Below, one piece after another: positions 11,671 to 24,153 of a stretch of DNA of 64,000 bases. The DNA is from Synanceia verrucosa. Its lineage: Eukaryota; Chordata; Actinopteri; Perciformes; Synanceiidae. Where the stretch lies: positions 25,825,256-25,889,255 of the forward strand of contig CM056554.1 of the NCBI GenBank assembly GCA_029721515.1, given 5' to 3'. Under the pieces are notes generated by a model. The model was not told where the DNA came from. It saw nothing but the letters and a program-made list of their open reading frames with translations, and ran no database searches. Each line of letters starts with the position of its first letter. Position 1 is the first letter of the stretch. Both the position numbers and the translations under genes were made by a program.

Positions 11671-12734
11671 AGACTGTCTGAGCATGGTGGCTTTCCTGTA
11701 AACATCAATGTTGAGACAATAAAAATGTTTAAAAAGCAATATGTTTATTTGGCACCTTTCTAAAAGCTCTTTGCTGTACATAAAAATAATCCATTTAAAG
11801 TATGGCCCATTTCTGTTAGAACTCCCCAAAGTTTCAAAATAAAAGATGTTTATTTACAGGATTAATTAACAAAAAATCACTTGCATAGACAAGGAATAAG
11901 GCAGTTATCTTCTATCTACAGTAAGACCATACTAAGAAAAAACAAAAATCACATCAAAAGAAGGATACTAATCTATACAAAAACACTACAAAAACTGAAC
12001 AAGGTGCTTCTAAGGAAGGATACCATAACTATAAACAACAACTAGGATGGACTGACTCGGTACTTACTAACTGAAAATAACTAAAAAAAAACAAGGAAAT
12101 AACTAATAAGAAAAATAGACAAGACCATAAACAGAAAACACTCAAAAGAAGTGAGGATGCTGACTCCACAAATGAACAAACAAAGCACTGACTGACTAGA
12201 CACTGACTATACAAACACTACAAACAAAGTAACAGAAGAAACAGCTCACAAGACTAAACAGCAGACAGACGTGACAAAAAAAAAACTCGGACTGGCTGGT
12301 TGAATGAACGATATGAACAAATGAACTGGCACAGGACTGGAAAGATGCAGACTACTTAAACATGAGGAAAGAGCTGGAAACAATCAGGGGTCTGGCAGAC
12401 AATCACCAGATACGTGAAAAGGGAGGGCAGGAAGTGATGTGGCTTAAATAATAGAAGAGACAGTTACCACAAAATAAAAACAGGACATGACAAAAGATGA
12501 CAAAATAACACCAGACAAGAAAATAACACTTAACTTTGGGCGCTTGACATGACATGGCATGACAATTTCAGATTAATGTACGCATTATATTACTGGATTA
12601 TAATCGGAGATGCATTAATGCATTCATCACTTAAATATTGCAGCTGGTGAAAGTGGAGGCATTTCACATAGTTAATGTGATTTACATTTTGGCTTTGGAT
12701 TGTTTTTTAATTCTTTAATTATAGTCTGCAGATG
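11671..12734. other. intergenic, nothing recognised
   Basis: No coding exon is supported. The sequence from 11830 to 12540 is A-rich with many AAC/ACT triplets, giving long but meaningless frames. Confidence 0.4.
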
Positions 12735-13556
12735 TACAGTCGTGGTCAAAAGTTTACATACACTTGTAAAGAACATAATTTCATGGCTCTCTTGAGTTTC
12801 CAGTTATTTCTACAACTCTGATTTTTCTCTGATAGAGTGATTGGAACAGATACTTCTTTGTTACATAAAACATTCATGAAGTTTGGTTCTTTTAAGACTT
12901 TATCATGGGTTAACTGAAAAAGTGACCAAATCTGTTGGGTCAAAAATATTGATACAGCAATGCTAATATTTGGTTACATGTCTTGGTCATTTTGACTTCA
13001 ATTAGACGCTTTGACCACTCCTCTTGACAGAATTGGTGCAGTTCAGTTAAACTTGTTACCTTGTTTCTTCAGCATTGTCCACATGTTCTCAATGGGGTTT
13101 AAGTCAGGACTTTGGGAAGGCCATTCTAAAACCTTAATTCTAGCCTGATTTAGTCATTCCATTACCACTTTTGATGTGTGTTTGGGGTCACTGTCCTGTT
13201 GGAACACCCGATTGCGCCCAAGACCCAACCTTCAGGCTGATGATTTTAGCTTATCTTGAAGAATTTGAAGCTAATTCTCCTTCTTCATTATCCCATTTAC
13301 TCTCTGTGAAGCACCAGTTCCACAGCATAATACTACCACCACTGTGCTTGACGGTAGGCATGGTGTTAAGGGCCTCACCTTTTCTACTCCAAACATATTG
13401 CTGGGCATTGTGGCCAAACAGCTGGATTTTTGTTTGGTCTGACCATAGAACTTTCCTCCAGAAGGTCTTATCTTTGTCCATGTGATCAGCAGCAAACTTC
13501 AGTCGAGTCTTAAGGTGCCTCTTTTGGATCAAGGGCTTCCTTCTTTCACATAAATG
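12735..13556 (-). mobile_element. Tc1-like transposon, 5'-truncated
   Basis: The left end starts TACAGTCGTGGTCAAAAGTT, a terminal-repeat style of fish Tc1-like elements, preceded by a TG dinucleotide. Moving right, the minus strand encodes the C-terminal and middle parts of a transposase. Recognisable pieces include the segment before the first catalytic Asp (ADHMDKDKTFWRKVLWSDQTKIQLFGHN, 13532-13410) and its continuation, in decayed frames, down to about 12960. The N-terminal DNA-binding half and the right terminal repeat are missing beyond about 13556. It is a dead fragment of a different Tc1 subfamily from the one at 1343. Confidence 0.85.
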
Positions 13557-14594
13557 TAAAATAAAGTAGCATGAAATTTGTCCTTGCTTCCTTGACTGAA
13601 TGTACTTTATTCCACGACCAGAGTGGCATCAGTCTGATCATGAAACTCTCTGCAAAGACAAGCTGGCCCAAAATAGATAACCAACATTATTTCATTATTT
13701 TTACACCCTCCAAGCACCAAAGTCCCATTTTACTGTCTCAAACAGTCACATTTATGACTCCTGTTGTTTGCAGACATCCAAACTGTTAAGGTGAGACGGC
13801 ATCATGCAGACACCAAAGATATAATATTACTGCTCTTTATGAGAAACACATCGATGGTACTGTATTTCAGCCTGTGGCTAAAGATCCCACAGGGCAGCCA
13901 GAATGAACTGCTCTCCAAAAATGAGTCCAACATCCCAGCAAATAGGACACAGCAGCTTCGCTGAGCGCTCCTCAGACCATACATTATACTGTACATTAGT
14001 CTCAGTGTTCGACTGTAGAGAGTTGCTGCTGCCTGCAGCCATGCTGCCTCTCTTCAGCTGCATGTACACGATAAATGAAGGCGCATTGTTGAGCCACCCA
14101 TATTACACAATTTATGTTCTTTCCTCTGTCTCTTCAATTCTTTTTTCTTCTCAGTCCACATTTTCTTTGTCTGGGTTTGTGTTGTATATATATGTTATTT
14201 CTGAGCAGCTTCCTACTGCAGGCGTGAAGAAGAACGACAGCAATAGGCTTCTGATTTTAGTTTGAAAAACTCCCAGACGCTTCAGTGGAGACATCAGACT
14301 TAATTTGCACCTTCTGTAAAAACTGAATTAAAATATCAGGAAAGCTACAAGCTAAGCTAATGGACAACGTCAACGCCATGTGTACATGCACAAAATATTC
14401 TGTTTTCTTCGACTGAATTTCTGAAAAAAGCCCATACTTCTTACTCAATCTGCGACAGTAAACGCTCTGAGACAGCGAGGTAATGTAGCTCAAAGAGCAA
14501 AACAATGCTCAGTGTCATTTTCAACCATGTATTTCTTTCCTAAACCTAACTAAAGTGGTTTTGTTGCCTGATCTAAAAGTGGCACTATATTCAT
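13557..14594. other. intergenic, nothing recognised
   Basis: No supported exon or repeat boundary. Short frames are at chance level. Confidence 0.4.
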
Positions 14595-14960
14595 AAGATA
14601 AGATAAAATGATCCTTTATTCATCCCACAAAGTGTTCCAGCAGGAAAGTGTATCAAGCCGAATAAGTCAAAAACATGTCAGAATGTAAGTAGATAAGAAA
14701 AGAACAGAAGTAAACAATGCATCTTAAAAGTATGTGTGGGAACTAATATGGATCAGTAAACAATGTAGAAATGTCCAAATAAGCAACAGACCAGATGGAA
14801 ATGTCAGCAAATGCACTACATAAATGTAATGGACCAACTGGTGTAGTAAAGATAAGAGAAGTATTGCACATTAGACTCATTATTGCACATGCAGAGACAC
14901 TCTCCTTCTTTCAGTCCTTCAAAACACCTTGAAAAAAAACACTGCCACTATCCAAAACCC
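14595..14960 (-). repeat. possible LINE 3'-end fragment
   Basis: The block starts GATAAGATAAAATGATCCTTTATTCATCC, which on the complement looks like the AATAAAGGATCATTTTATC tail found on fish LINEs. Inner words such as GATCAGTAAACAATG recur at 29015-29032, supporting a dispersed repeat. The clade is not identified. Confidence 0.4.
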
Positions 14961-17395
14961 AAAATCTGTTGGTATCCAAGTCTTTTCTAATGTTTGAAGG
15001 CAGACATGTTTCCTCCTTCTGTCTGACATCTCTGCAAACTGTTGGCCAGTTTGTCCACAATGATCAGACATGTCCGCAAATGAGACGCCATATTCTGCTG
15101 CTACATTTAATTAATCCAACTCATAATATCCAGATGGAACATAATGTTTCCATGAGAAAGATATGCTATCAAATTCCAGATTCAGGGTTGCCAGGACACT
15201 AAATTTGAACACAGTTATTGATTCAATCACAATAAATAAACTCTTTTACCTGATTAGGTAACACTGTGACCACTGCCATCATCTCTTCATCCTGGCTCCT
15301 GGGATATATAAGACATCAAATGAACACTTAGTCTTTTAACATTTAGATAGAGTTGATGTTAGAGGCAGGATCAGGATTTTTCAGGAGTTTGACAACAAGA
15401 ATCAAACAGTGATGTCTAGAGGACTGGATCAGAGCATCTCCAGACCTGCAGCTCTGGTGGTCTGTTCCTGGTCTGCAGTGGTCAGGATCTTTCAAAAGTG
15501 GTCCAAGAAAGGACCAGAGGTGAACCAGAGACAGGGTCATGAGAGGACAAGGATCACTGAGTGAAGGCTGGTCCTGGTAGTCTGATCCAACAGAGCAGAG
15601 GAGTTCATGCTGCTGAAGATAGGAAGGAGTCAGATAGCACAGAGTAAACCTTCAGGGGTCAGGAGTCAGGAGTGTGAGGCAGCAAGAGGTCATGATGTTA
15701 TGAGTGATCAGATAGACAAATAGTTTGACTTCTCCATGTGGACGCAAGTATTAAACATAATGTTGAAATCACATTCAGAGTCAAATTTCCTTCTTGCCCC
15801 CTCCCTTTCGTTCGTTCTCTTTTGCACACGTCCTTTCTTTCCCTGCCTTCACTTCACTTCCTGTCAGTTTGCGCTTACCCACCTCAGTTTCATTGTTTTT
15901 TGAGAGCGACGGCGTGAACCCAACCACACCTGGTCGCACACGAGTGAAGTGGCGGGGAGTTTCATTACGCTGTGAAATAGCGATCACACTATGATTAAGT
16001 TGATTAGATGTCATGAATATTTGAGAGGCAAAACCAAATTGCTGATTAAATATTTACTGGTGATTCCTTTGCTGGCAGAGATCGAATCACGTCTCCCAAA
16101 TGACTGACTGTACTGTTCTCTTTAATTATTATAACTGTCAATGCTGTTCAGTTTAAGTTAGCTTTGGGGTGGCTGTGTATTTGTTGTGTCTTACCATTTC
16201 TTCCTTTGTGGCACATTGGATTGTTTTACCCATTTGTACCAAAATAAAGAATCTAAATGAAACTGTGTGAGATATTTGGAGGTGGAACTGCTAACAACTA
16301 TTTCTAATGACAATGAACTGTCAAAATTTGAGATAGGAAGTTTTGTCCAGCTCTAGGATCATGTATTTGTTCACATTTTGTCTCCATTAAAGTTCTGCTG
16401 CAAGGTTTTTCTTTTATTTCCAAGGATAAACTGAAACTAAAAATACATGCATCATGTCTGTGTTCACTGTTCAGATCTGGATGATCAAACTGGACTTAAT
16501 ATGGATTTTGAATTAGAATTTTGTGTTTTGTTAATGGATCTTTGCAATTTCTAAGCTTTTTTCTTTTATTTTTTAGTGTCAGGACTTTTATATTGTTGAA
16601 TTTTATCTTAACTGCTGTTTTATGGAGTGTCTCTGTGTTTTTGTCATTGTTGTTACTCTGTACACATGGAGCACTGGAATATTTTTATAAAATGAAATTC
16701 CCATAGGAAGGCTAATCATTTTGTCCTCATGTTATCACTTTACAAATACAGACAGATCAAATCCCTAGCACTTCACCAGCAACATATTTTAGTATAATCC
16801 TCCAAAAGGAAAGTCAAATCATCTAGGGGGGGTCCAGTTTGCTGGTGCTCAGATTTACTTATAACACACTTGAGTGAAGCCATGTGATAATGAAGCATTA
16901 TGTGAGAGCAGCAGTGGAGCTTTGGGATACAGTGAGAGGAAATCCCAGGGGCTCAGGAGCATACCACCTTCAGCTGGAGACGAACAAAGAGGAACAGCAT
17001 CGTGGCTAATCCCCTGAAGAGAGTCAGTCACTGGAAACCTGCCAAGACCAGAGAGGAGGCATGATGTGATGAAATGCAATGATAGCACCAACAAAGCAAA
17101 GCGGAGGGGATGATTTGGATCTGGGTTTGGAAGCAACGCTGTCAGATTATCAGTTGAGGAAGGTGACTGGCAGGGATTAAACCACTGCTGTTAATTGGAA
17201 GGAAAGGTGGAGTGGGGAAGATTATGCAAAGTTGGTATTATGATGCAAAATGATGAGGATAATTCAGAAGATGTGTCTGTTTTTAACAAAAACTCTTCCT
17301 TTGTTGTATTCTGGAGTTCCTCATCAATGTTCTCATCAATGACAAACATTTTCCCCTCTTACAATATTTCTGTTAGGTAGCCAGTTACATTCATC
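14961..17395. other. intergenic, nothing recognised
   Basis: No gene, RNA or mobile element could be supported here. The sequence is AT-rich with isolated chance frames. Confidence 0.4.
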
Positions 17396-17853
<458 letters not shown>

Positions 17854-18025
17854 GGTGGAGGTGTGTTGAGGTAGAGCGGTAGAAGGTGTTCAAACTTTGT
17901 TTTCTTTTCTTTTCTAATCACTCTTTTGTATGATCATTGTTTGGATTATTTGGTGATACTTTTGGTTTAACGTTTTTTGGTGTTTTTTGGTGTTTTTTGT
18001 GTGTTTTTGGTGCCTCGTGGTGAGG

Positions 18026-19567
18026 ATGGCGTCCTCAGGGACGCCACCACCGCCGGCTTCCCTGAGCCACGGTGTGAGGCTGGTGCCACCGCCGGCCTCC
18101 ACCGTGGAGCAGGTCCTGCTGGCTGTGGGAGACCAGGTGGGTCACGGGAACATCTCCTATGCTTCCCGCATGAACAAAGCTGTGGTCGTGTTTTTCAAAC
18201 ATCAGAGCTTTGTTACTGCACTAATTGAGAATGGATTAATCCTCGATGAGGAGTTCATCCAAGTTTCTCCTCTGGCTGTGCCGTCAACACGGATCACAGT
18301 ATCAGGCGTCCCTCCATTCATTCAGAATGAAGCCCTGGAGAAGGAGCTCAGGCGTTTCGGTAAGTTTGCCAGTGGTTTTCGTACTGTTGCTTTGGGGTGT
18401 AAGGACGCTAAGCTAAAACATGTTCAGTCTCTGCGAAGGCAGGTTTTCATGTTTTTGGACTCTCCGTCTCAAACACTGGACGTGTCCTTCCGTGTAAAAC
18501 ACGAAGAAGGGTTTTACATGGTTTATGCTAGCTCGGGAAGCATTAAGTGTTTTGAGTGTGGAGACGTGGGCCACAAACGTGTTGCATGTCCACACAGACA
18601 GCAAACCGTAAGACCGGCCGGGGGTGACAGCGGGCAGGTGAGCGGTGGGGCCGGGGGTGACAGCGGGGAGGTGAGCGGTGGGGCCGGGGGTGACAGCGGG
18701 CAGGTGAGCGGTGGGGCCGGGGGTGACAGCGGGCAGGTGAGCGGTGGGGCCGGGGGTGATAGCGGGGAGGTGAGCGGTGGGGCCGGGGGTGATAGCGGGG
18801 AGGTGAGCGGTGGGGCCGGGCGGTTGGCGGCCGCCGGTCCCGCGGGCCCGTTGGCTGCTGCTGGTTCATCGGAGTTGGCTGGTGCCGGCTCTGGGGACTC
18901 GGCGGCTGTTGCCGGTCCCGCGCGCTCGGCGGTGTCTGCCGCTGGCTCCGCGCGTGCGTTTGCCGCTGGCTCGGCGTGTGCGGCGGTGGCGGTTGCTGCT
19001 GGTGCGCCCTCCGGGGCTTCGGCACGGCAGAGTGTTTCCGAGTCTAGCGCGGAGAAAGTGGTTGAAAGTGTGCGTGTGAATATTGTGTCTGAGTGCCCTA
19101 CTGAGCAGGTAGAAGCTCACACAGCAGAAAATGTGGAGCTTTGTGCCCCTGAGCAGGTGGGGGCTGCTGGGGAGCCGATGCAGGTAGAGGCTGTAGACAC
19201 GGAGCAGAAGCTGCAGGCTGGATCTCAGGCTGCTCCAGGTCGCAGTCAGCAGGCGGTGATTTTTTCTGATAATGATGTTGACTCAGATTCTGTGTCTGTA
19301 GCAGACAGTGTATCACTGAGCACAGATCTGTATTCTTTGGAGGAGGTGACAGACTTCCTCGATGACTCTTTTGGCAGGTCAGTGGAGGTCACAGACTATT
19401 TTCCTGACATGCAGAAATTTGTGAAGTCTGTTGATACTCTGCAGAAGGTTGTAGGTAAGGACCTACTGTGTGATAAAAAAAGGTACCGTCTCCAAAAGCA
19501 TGTTGCAAATGTGAGAAAAATTCTTAAAGGGAAAAAGGTATTGAAAAAACGTAAAGTTTCTAAATAA
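18026..19567 (+). CDS. Tx1-type LINE ORF1 protein
   Basis: This is a 513-residue frame from the ATG at 18026 (GAGGATGG context); an in-frame ATG at 17987 would add 13 mostly hydrophobic residues and is less likely. The N-terminal half (residues ~20-170) resembles the RNA-binding-like region of Tx1 ORF1 proteins, including ITVSGVPPFIQNEALEKEL and RRQVFMFL. One knuckle CFECGDVGHKRVAC follows at residues ~175-188. Then come six 11-residue repeats (GGDSGQ/EVSGGA, 18617-18814), an Ala/Gly-rich stretch, an acidic Ser/Asp segment and a basic tail ending KKVLKKRKVSK. The protein should coat the LINE RNA. The frame is uninterrupted. ORF2 follows within 100 bp. Confidence 0.85.
   Translation: MASSGTPPPPASLSHGVRLVPPPASTVEQVLLAVGDQVGHGNISYASRMNKAVVVFFKHQSFVTALIENGLILDEEFIQVSPLAVPSTRITVSGVPPFIQNEALEKELRRFGKFASGFRTVALGCKDAKLKHVQSLRRQVFMFLDSPSQTLDVSFRVKHEEGFYMVYASSGSIKCFECGDVGHKRVACPHRQQTVRPAGGDSGQVSGGAGGDSGEVSGGAGGDSGQVSGGAGGDSGQVSGGAGGDSGEVSGGAGGDSGEVSGGAGRLAAAGPAGPLAAAGSSELAGAGSGDSAAVAGPARSAVSAAGSARAFAAGSACAAVAVAAGAPSGASARQSVSESSAEKVVESVRVNIVSECPTEQVEAHTAENVELCAPEQVGAAGEPMQVEAVDTEQKLQAGSQAAPGRSQQAVIFSDNDVDSDSVSVADSVSLSTDLYSLEEVTDFLDDSFGRSVEVTDYFPDMQKFVKSVDTLQKVVGKDLLCDKKRYRLQKHVANVRKILKGKKVLKKRKVSK
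18617..18814 (+). repeat. 33-bp in-frame minisatellite in LINE ORF1
   Basis: Six full 33-bp units start at 18617, 18650, 18683, 18716, 18749 and 18782. They differ mainly at a CAG/GAG position and a GAC/GAT position. The period is a multiple of three, so copy number can change without breaking ORF1. It is strongly GC-rich against AT-rich flanks. Confidence 0.95.
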
Positions 19568-19649
19568 TTCAAAAATGATTGTGTATCACCGGGTGTTTTT
19601 TCTCTTCTGTTTTTTTCTGTCTGTCCTGCTCTTTTTTGTGTCTTCTTAT

Positions 19650-22600
19650 ATGCAACCTTTAAGAGTTGGGTCTTTAAATATAAATGGGGGTAGGAGCCCA
19701 CAGAAAAGAGCATTGGTGTTTGAAATTGTTAAACAGAAAAAAACAGATGTAGTTTTTTTGCAAGAAACACACAGTGATAGGGTTAATGAAACAGACTGGG
19801 GTATGTGGTGGGGGGGTCAGTATGCCCTCAGCCACGGGTCAAACCGTAGTGCTGGAGTGGCGGTTTTATTCTCCCCGTCCTTACCTGTCACAATTTTATC
19901 CATGTCTGAGATCGTGGCGGGCAGAGCCTTGATGGTAAAAGTAGAAATCCTGGGGTTTGTTTTTAATTTATTTAATATTTATGCACCCAATCAAAACTCT
20001 GAGCGTTTAGTTCTATTTAATTTATTAAAAGACAGTTCAGGGAGCAGCAGTCAGGGTGAATGCGTTATACTGGGTGGGGACTGGAACTGCTGCACTGATG
20101 GCACTTTGGACAGGACAGGACAGGAGCTTCAATCTCAGTCATCCTCTTTCCTGGCCCAGATGGTCGCAGAGGCAAACCTCATAGACATCTGGAGGTTAAA
20201 ACACCCCTCCACCCAACAGTACACCTGGGTGAGAGTCTCTGACGGCATGGTCAGTGCAGCAAGACTGGATCGGTTTTACATTTCCTCATCTTTTATTACT
20301 CGTGCAGCTGAGAGTCAGATACAGCCAGTCGGTTTCACTGACCATCACCTGGTTTTATTAGAAATGGTTTTAGCTTCTCCAGGAAAGTCCAGGTCATTCT
20401 GGCATTTTAATACAAAACTTTTAAATGATTTTATTTTTTGTAATAATTTTAAACTGTTTTGGGCAGAGTGGAGGTCCAGGAAAGAGGATTTTCCTTCTCT
20501 TAGTCAGTGGTGGGAGGTTGGAAAGGGTCAGATAAGGGTTTTCTGCCAACAATATTCCGCCCAGTCCGCTGCAGAAGTCCGGAGGGCCATGGAGCAGCTG
20601 GAGGCAGAGATCAGGGAGCTGGAGTGCGTGTCCGTGGAGAACCCTGAACAGTTGCTCTCTAAAAAGCATCAGCTGAACTCTTTCCTCCTGGAGAAAGCCA
20701 AGGGAGCCTTAGTCCGAGCCCGCTTCACCACCATCAGAGACACTGATCCCCCAACGTCCTTTTTCTTCAACTTGGAGAAGTCCAAAGGCCAGAGAAAACA
20801 AATGGTGTGTCTGCGTCTGCCTGATGGGGGGTTAACCTCAGACCCCACTGAGATGAGGAGGCATGCCGTGGCTTTCTACTCTGAGCTATTCAGAGCTGAA
20901 CGTTGTGATGTGGAGGCAACAGCTGAGCTTCTCCAGGACCTTCCTCAGCTGAGCCCAGTAGAGCAGGATTCCCTGGGCTGCCCCATCACCATAGAAGAGC
21001 TGACCTCTGCAGTGACACAGATGGCCTCAGGAAAGGCCCCCGGTATGGACGGTTTACCAGCAGACTTCTTTAAACATTTCTGGAGTACTTTGGGACCTGA
21101 CCTGCTAGGCATGTTTCAGGAGTCTTTCCTGAGGGGAACTCTTCCGGCCTCCTGCAGGCGAGCGGTGATATCGCTCCTGCCGAAGAAGGGGGACCTGACT
21201 CTGCTGAAAAACTGGAGACCCGTAGCTCTTTTATGTACAGACTATAAAATACTGTCAAAGGTTTTAGCTAACAGACTGAAGGTTTTTTTGGATCTCATTA
21301 TTGGTGCTGATCAGTCTTACTGTATCCCTGACAGGTCCATACTGGACAATTTGTTTTTAATGCGGGACACTTTCGATGTGTGCAAACTGTACAACCTAAA
21401 GACTGGAATAATTTCCATTGACCAGGAGAAAGCCTTTGATCGTGTCGATCACTCCTTTTATTTTCCACCTTGCAGGCTTTTGGTGTTGGGGAGCACTTCC
21501 TGTCTTGGGTGAAGTTGTTGTACAGTGGTGCATGTTGTGTTGTGAAAGTGGGTGGTGGGCTAAGCAGTCCTGTTCCAGTTAGCAGAGGCATCAGGCAGGG
21601 CTGTCCTCTCTCTGGACAACTGTACAGTGTGGCCATTGAGCCTCTTCTTTGTAGACTTAGGAAGCATTTAAGGGGTTTATGTCTACCTGAATCAGGTTGG
21701 AGCCAGGCTTTAGTGGTGTCAGCTTATGCTGATGATGTGAATGTTTTTGTGCAGGGTCAGGAAGACATCCAGCAACTAAAGCACTGCCTGGATCGTTATC
21801 AGAAGGCTGCGTCAGCTAAAATTAACTGGGAGAAAAGTGAGGCTTGTTTAGTTGGCAACTGGAGTGCAATAAACACTCCCAGTCTTCCTGGTGGCCTTAG
21901 GTGGGGAAACAGAGGGCTAAAGGTCTTGGGAGTGTATTTGGGCAGTGAGGACATAATGGCTAAGAACTGGGAGGGAGTGCTGGACAAGGTAAAAGCCAAG
22001 TTATCTAAATGGAAATGGCTGCTACCTCAGATGTCTTACAGGGGAAGAGCTCTGATTGTCAACAACCTGGTGGCCTCATCTCTGTGGCACAGGCTCCAAG
22101 TGCTGAACCCTCCATCTGGACTGATGAATCTGCAGCAGCTCCTGGTGGATTTCTTCTGGTCGGGTCATCACTGGCTTCGAGCATCTGTCCTGTACCTTCC
22201 TGTGGCAGAGGGGGGGCAGGGCCTGATTGACATCGCCTCCAGGACTGCTGCTTTCAGACTTCAGGCAGCTCAGCGGCTGCTGTACAGACCGTCTCTCAGC
22301 TGGTCGGCTGTAGCTCGGCTGCTGCTCCGGAGGGCTGGGGGGCTGGGACTGGACAAGCAGCTATTTCTGCTGAAGCCCCCTGCTCTGAGCCTCACTGGAC
22401 TGTCATCTTTTTACAGCTCTGTTTTTGATGCCTGGAGGACTCTAGTTGTCACACGAACATCTGACCCAAAGCCCGGAATGTGGCTGTTGGAAGAGCCACT
22501 TTTCAACAACGGTCTTCTGAGTACCACCTCGCTGTCATCCGTCACCCTGAGAAGTGCTTTCATCCAAGCGGGAATCACGAAGCTTGGACACCTCATAAGA

Positions 22601-23518
22601 ACACCTGTCCAGAGACTGGCTGAGCTGACTGGCTTAAGATCTACCAGAGTGCTGCAAAACCTGGTGAAGGAGGTGTGGCAGTCTCTGTCAGGGCCCCTCA
22701 GGATCTTTGCTCAGAGTCGGGGTCTGGCTCAGCATTGGACGGACGGCCATGGTTACATCTTCCCGGCTCTGAGCGTGAGTCCTGCGGTGGGTGACTGGAG
22801 GGAGGAGAGTGGACTGTTGCTGTCTCTGAGGAGTCCAGTACTGGGGACTTTGAGCTCCTGCACGGGAAAGCAGCTCTACCTGAGCTGCGTGAAGGTACTG
22901 AACCTGCGCTTCCTCACCGGAGTCAGGGAGTCCGGGTGGACTGAGGCTTTTGGCTCAGGCTTTTCCCCTAATGGCAGCTGGAGGGTCCTGTATAAACCTC
23001 CTGTGGAGAAGCGTGTGGCTGATCTCCAGTGGAGGATTATACATGGAGTAATAGCTATGAACAGATACAGAGCTCACCTTGATCCAAGCACTGGGGAGGG
23101 ATGTCCTTTCTGCTCACAGACAGAGACCACAGAGCACCTGGTGCTGTCCTGTCCCAGACTGGCTGGGCTTTTCAGAACACTGCAGGAGTGGGTGGGGGGT
23201 TTGGGAGAGGGTTTCTCTTATCCCTTCTTTGTCTTTGGTCCCAAATACACTCCCAAGAAAAAGAAAACTCTGGTGCTGATCAACTTCATCTTTGCAAGTG
23301 CAAAACTGGCAATCTGGAAAAGTCGGAAAAACAAAGTGCTGGGGGTGGGCTGGACTGACCCGGTTCCTTGTCTGAAGGGTTTGGTAGCAGCTCGACTCAG
23401 AGTTGAATACACCTTTTATAAACTGACTTGCAATTTGGAGGAATTCAGGGATGTGTGGGCTGTCAGGCAGGTCCTGTGTTCACTGGGGGAGGATGGCTCC
23501 TTGGTGCTGAATTTGTGA
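19650..23518 (+). pseudogene. Tx1-type LINE ORF2 (endonuclease-RT), one frameshift
   Basis: The ATG at 19650 starts MQPLRVGSLNINGG; an in-frame ATG at 19575 is possible. The APE-type endonuclease shows VFLQETHSD, GGDWNCCTDGTLDR and FTDHHLVLLE. The reverse transcriptase shows GKAPGMDGLPADFF, NWRPVALLCTDYKILSK, IDQEKAFDRVDH and the catalytic YADD at 21725-21736. Near the C-terminus CPFCSQTETTEHLVLSC forms a CX2CX7HX4C finger. The frame breaks between about 21455 and 21472 by a net small indel inside the RT domain, just before QAFGVGEHFLSWVK. Otherwise there are no stops over 1,280 codons, so the copy is recent or the frameshift is a sequencing error. It would nick its target and prime reverse transcription. 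Confidence 0.88.
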
Positions 23519-23630
23519 ATGACTGGTTGTGTGTGTGTGCAAGTATGTAGTAATTTAATTGTTTTATCAATTAATGTGTAAGATGTCTTAAATTATTGTC
23601 AGAATGTCGCATAAATAAAGTTTGTTAAAA

Positions 23631-23659
23631 GTCTATCTATCTATCTGTCTGTCTGTCTA

Positions 23660-23698
<39 letters not shown>

Positions 23699-23709
23699 GT
23701 CTATCTATA

Positions 23710-23750
<41 letters not shown>

Positions 23751-23787
23751 GTCTATCTATATGTCTGTCTGTCTATCTATCTATCTA

Positions 23788-23831
<44 letters not shown>

Positions 23832-23833
23832 TC
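23631..23833 (+). repeat. (TATC)n/(TGTC)n microsatellite, right of LINE
   Basis: About 200 bp of the same TATC/TGTC array seen before the LINE at 17396-17853. A (CT)n tract follows at about 23849-23880. Confidence 0.97.
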
Positions 23834-23845
23834 CTCTCGGTGATG

Positions 23846-23878
<33 letters not shown>

Positions 23879-23893
23879 CTCCTGATGTCACAG

Positions 23894-24153
23894 TGCGCTC
23901 AGCATCCTCTCCTCCAGCAGCAGAAGCTTCATCAGGGTCCCAGTCTCTTCAGGACTTCGTGCTGCAGAGCTGCACTCTGGATCCAGAAGAGGAGAGCAGG
24001 CACCACAAAGAGGACAAACTGCTGAAAAGAGGAACAAATCAAAAGAGGAAGGAGCCTCCTGAATGACGCCGGTTCATGGGACCCTCTGCAGAAACATGAC
24101 TGATGTGAAGGGAAAGTCCAAGAGGAAGAGGAGGAGGAGGAGTAAAGGTAAAG
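23894..24153 (+). other. possible exon of an unrecognised gene
   Basis: A CT-rich tract followed by CACAG at 23893 looks like a splice acceptor, and AAAG|GTGAGT at 24153 is a strong donor. The 260-bp block between has one frame to 24066 (SLQDFVLQSCTLDPEEESRH) ending in a stop. A second frame starts at an ATG at 24096 (MTDVKGKSKRKRRRRSKGK) and stays open to the donor, so it could be a first coding exon after a 5' UTR. No family is recognised. The pyrimidine tract may be only microsatellite. Transcript data would decide. Confidence 0.28.

Larger units (their letters stand above)
17854..23630 (+). mobile_element. Tx1-type LINE embedded in a GATA/GACA microsatellite
   Basis: This 5.78-kb non-LTR retrotransposon has a short 5' leader, ORF1 (18026-19567), ORF2 (about 19650-23518, one frameshift) and a ~110-bp 3' UTR with AATAAAG. 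ORF1 carries a CCHC knuckle. ORF2 carries an APE-type endonuclease, reverse transcriptase and a C-terminal CCHC. The sequence style of both ORFs fits the Tx1 group of the L1 superfamily, which includes elements that insert into fixed targets such as snRNA genes or microsatellites. Microsatellite lies directly against both ends, consistent with target-specific insertion. Because of the repeats, no target duplication can be read. Confidence 0.85.

Noticed and set aside
15781..16014. Paired short frames on both strands
   Set aside because: No homology, splice context or composition signal; chance frames.
18543..19120. Minus-strand Arg/Pro/His-rich frames opposite LINE ORF1
   Set aside because: Shadow of the GC-rich coding repeat on the other strand; no family and no start context.
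23622..24025. Frame of repeated YLSVCLSI residues
   Set aside because: Translation of the TATC/TGTC microsatellite.
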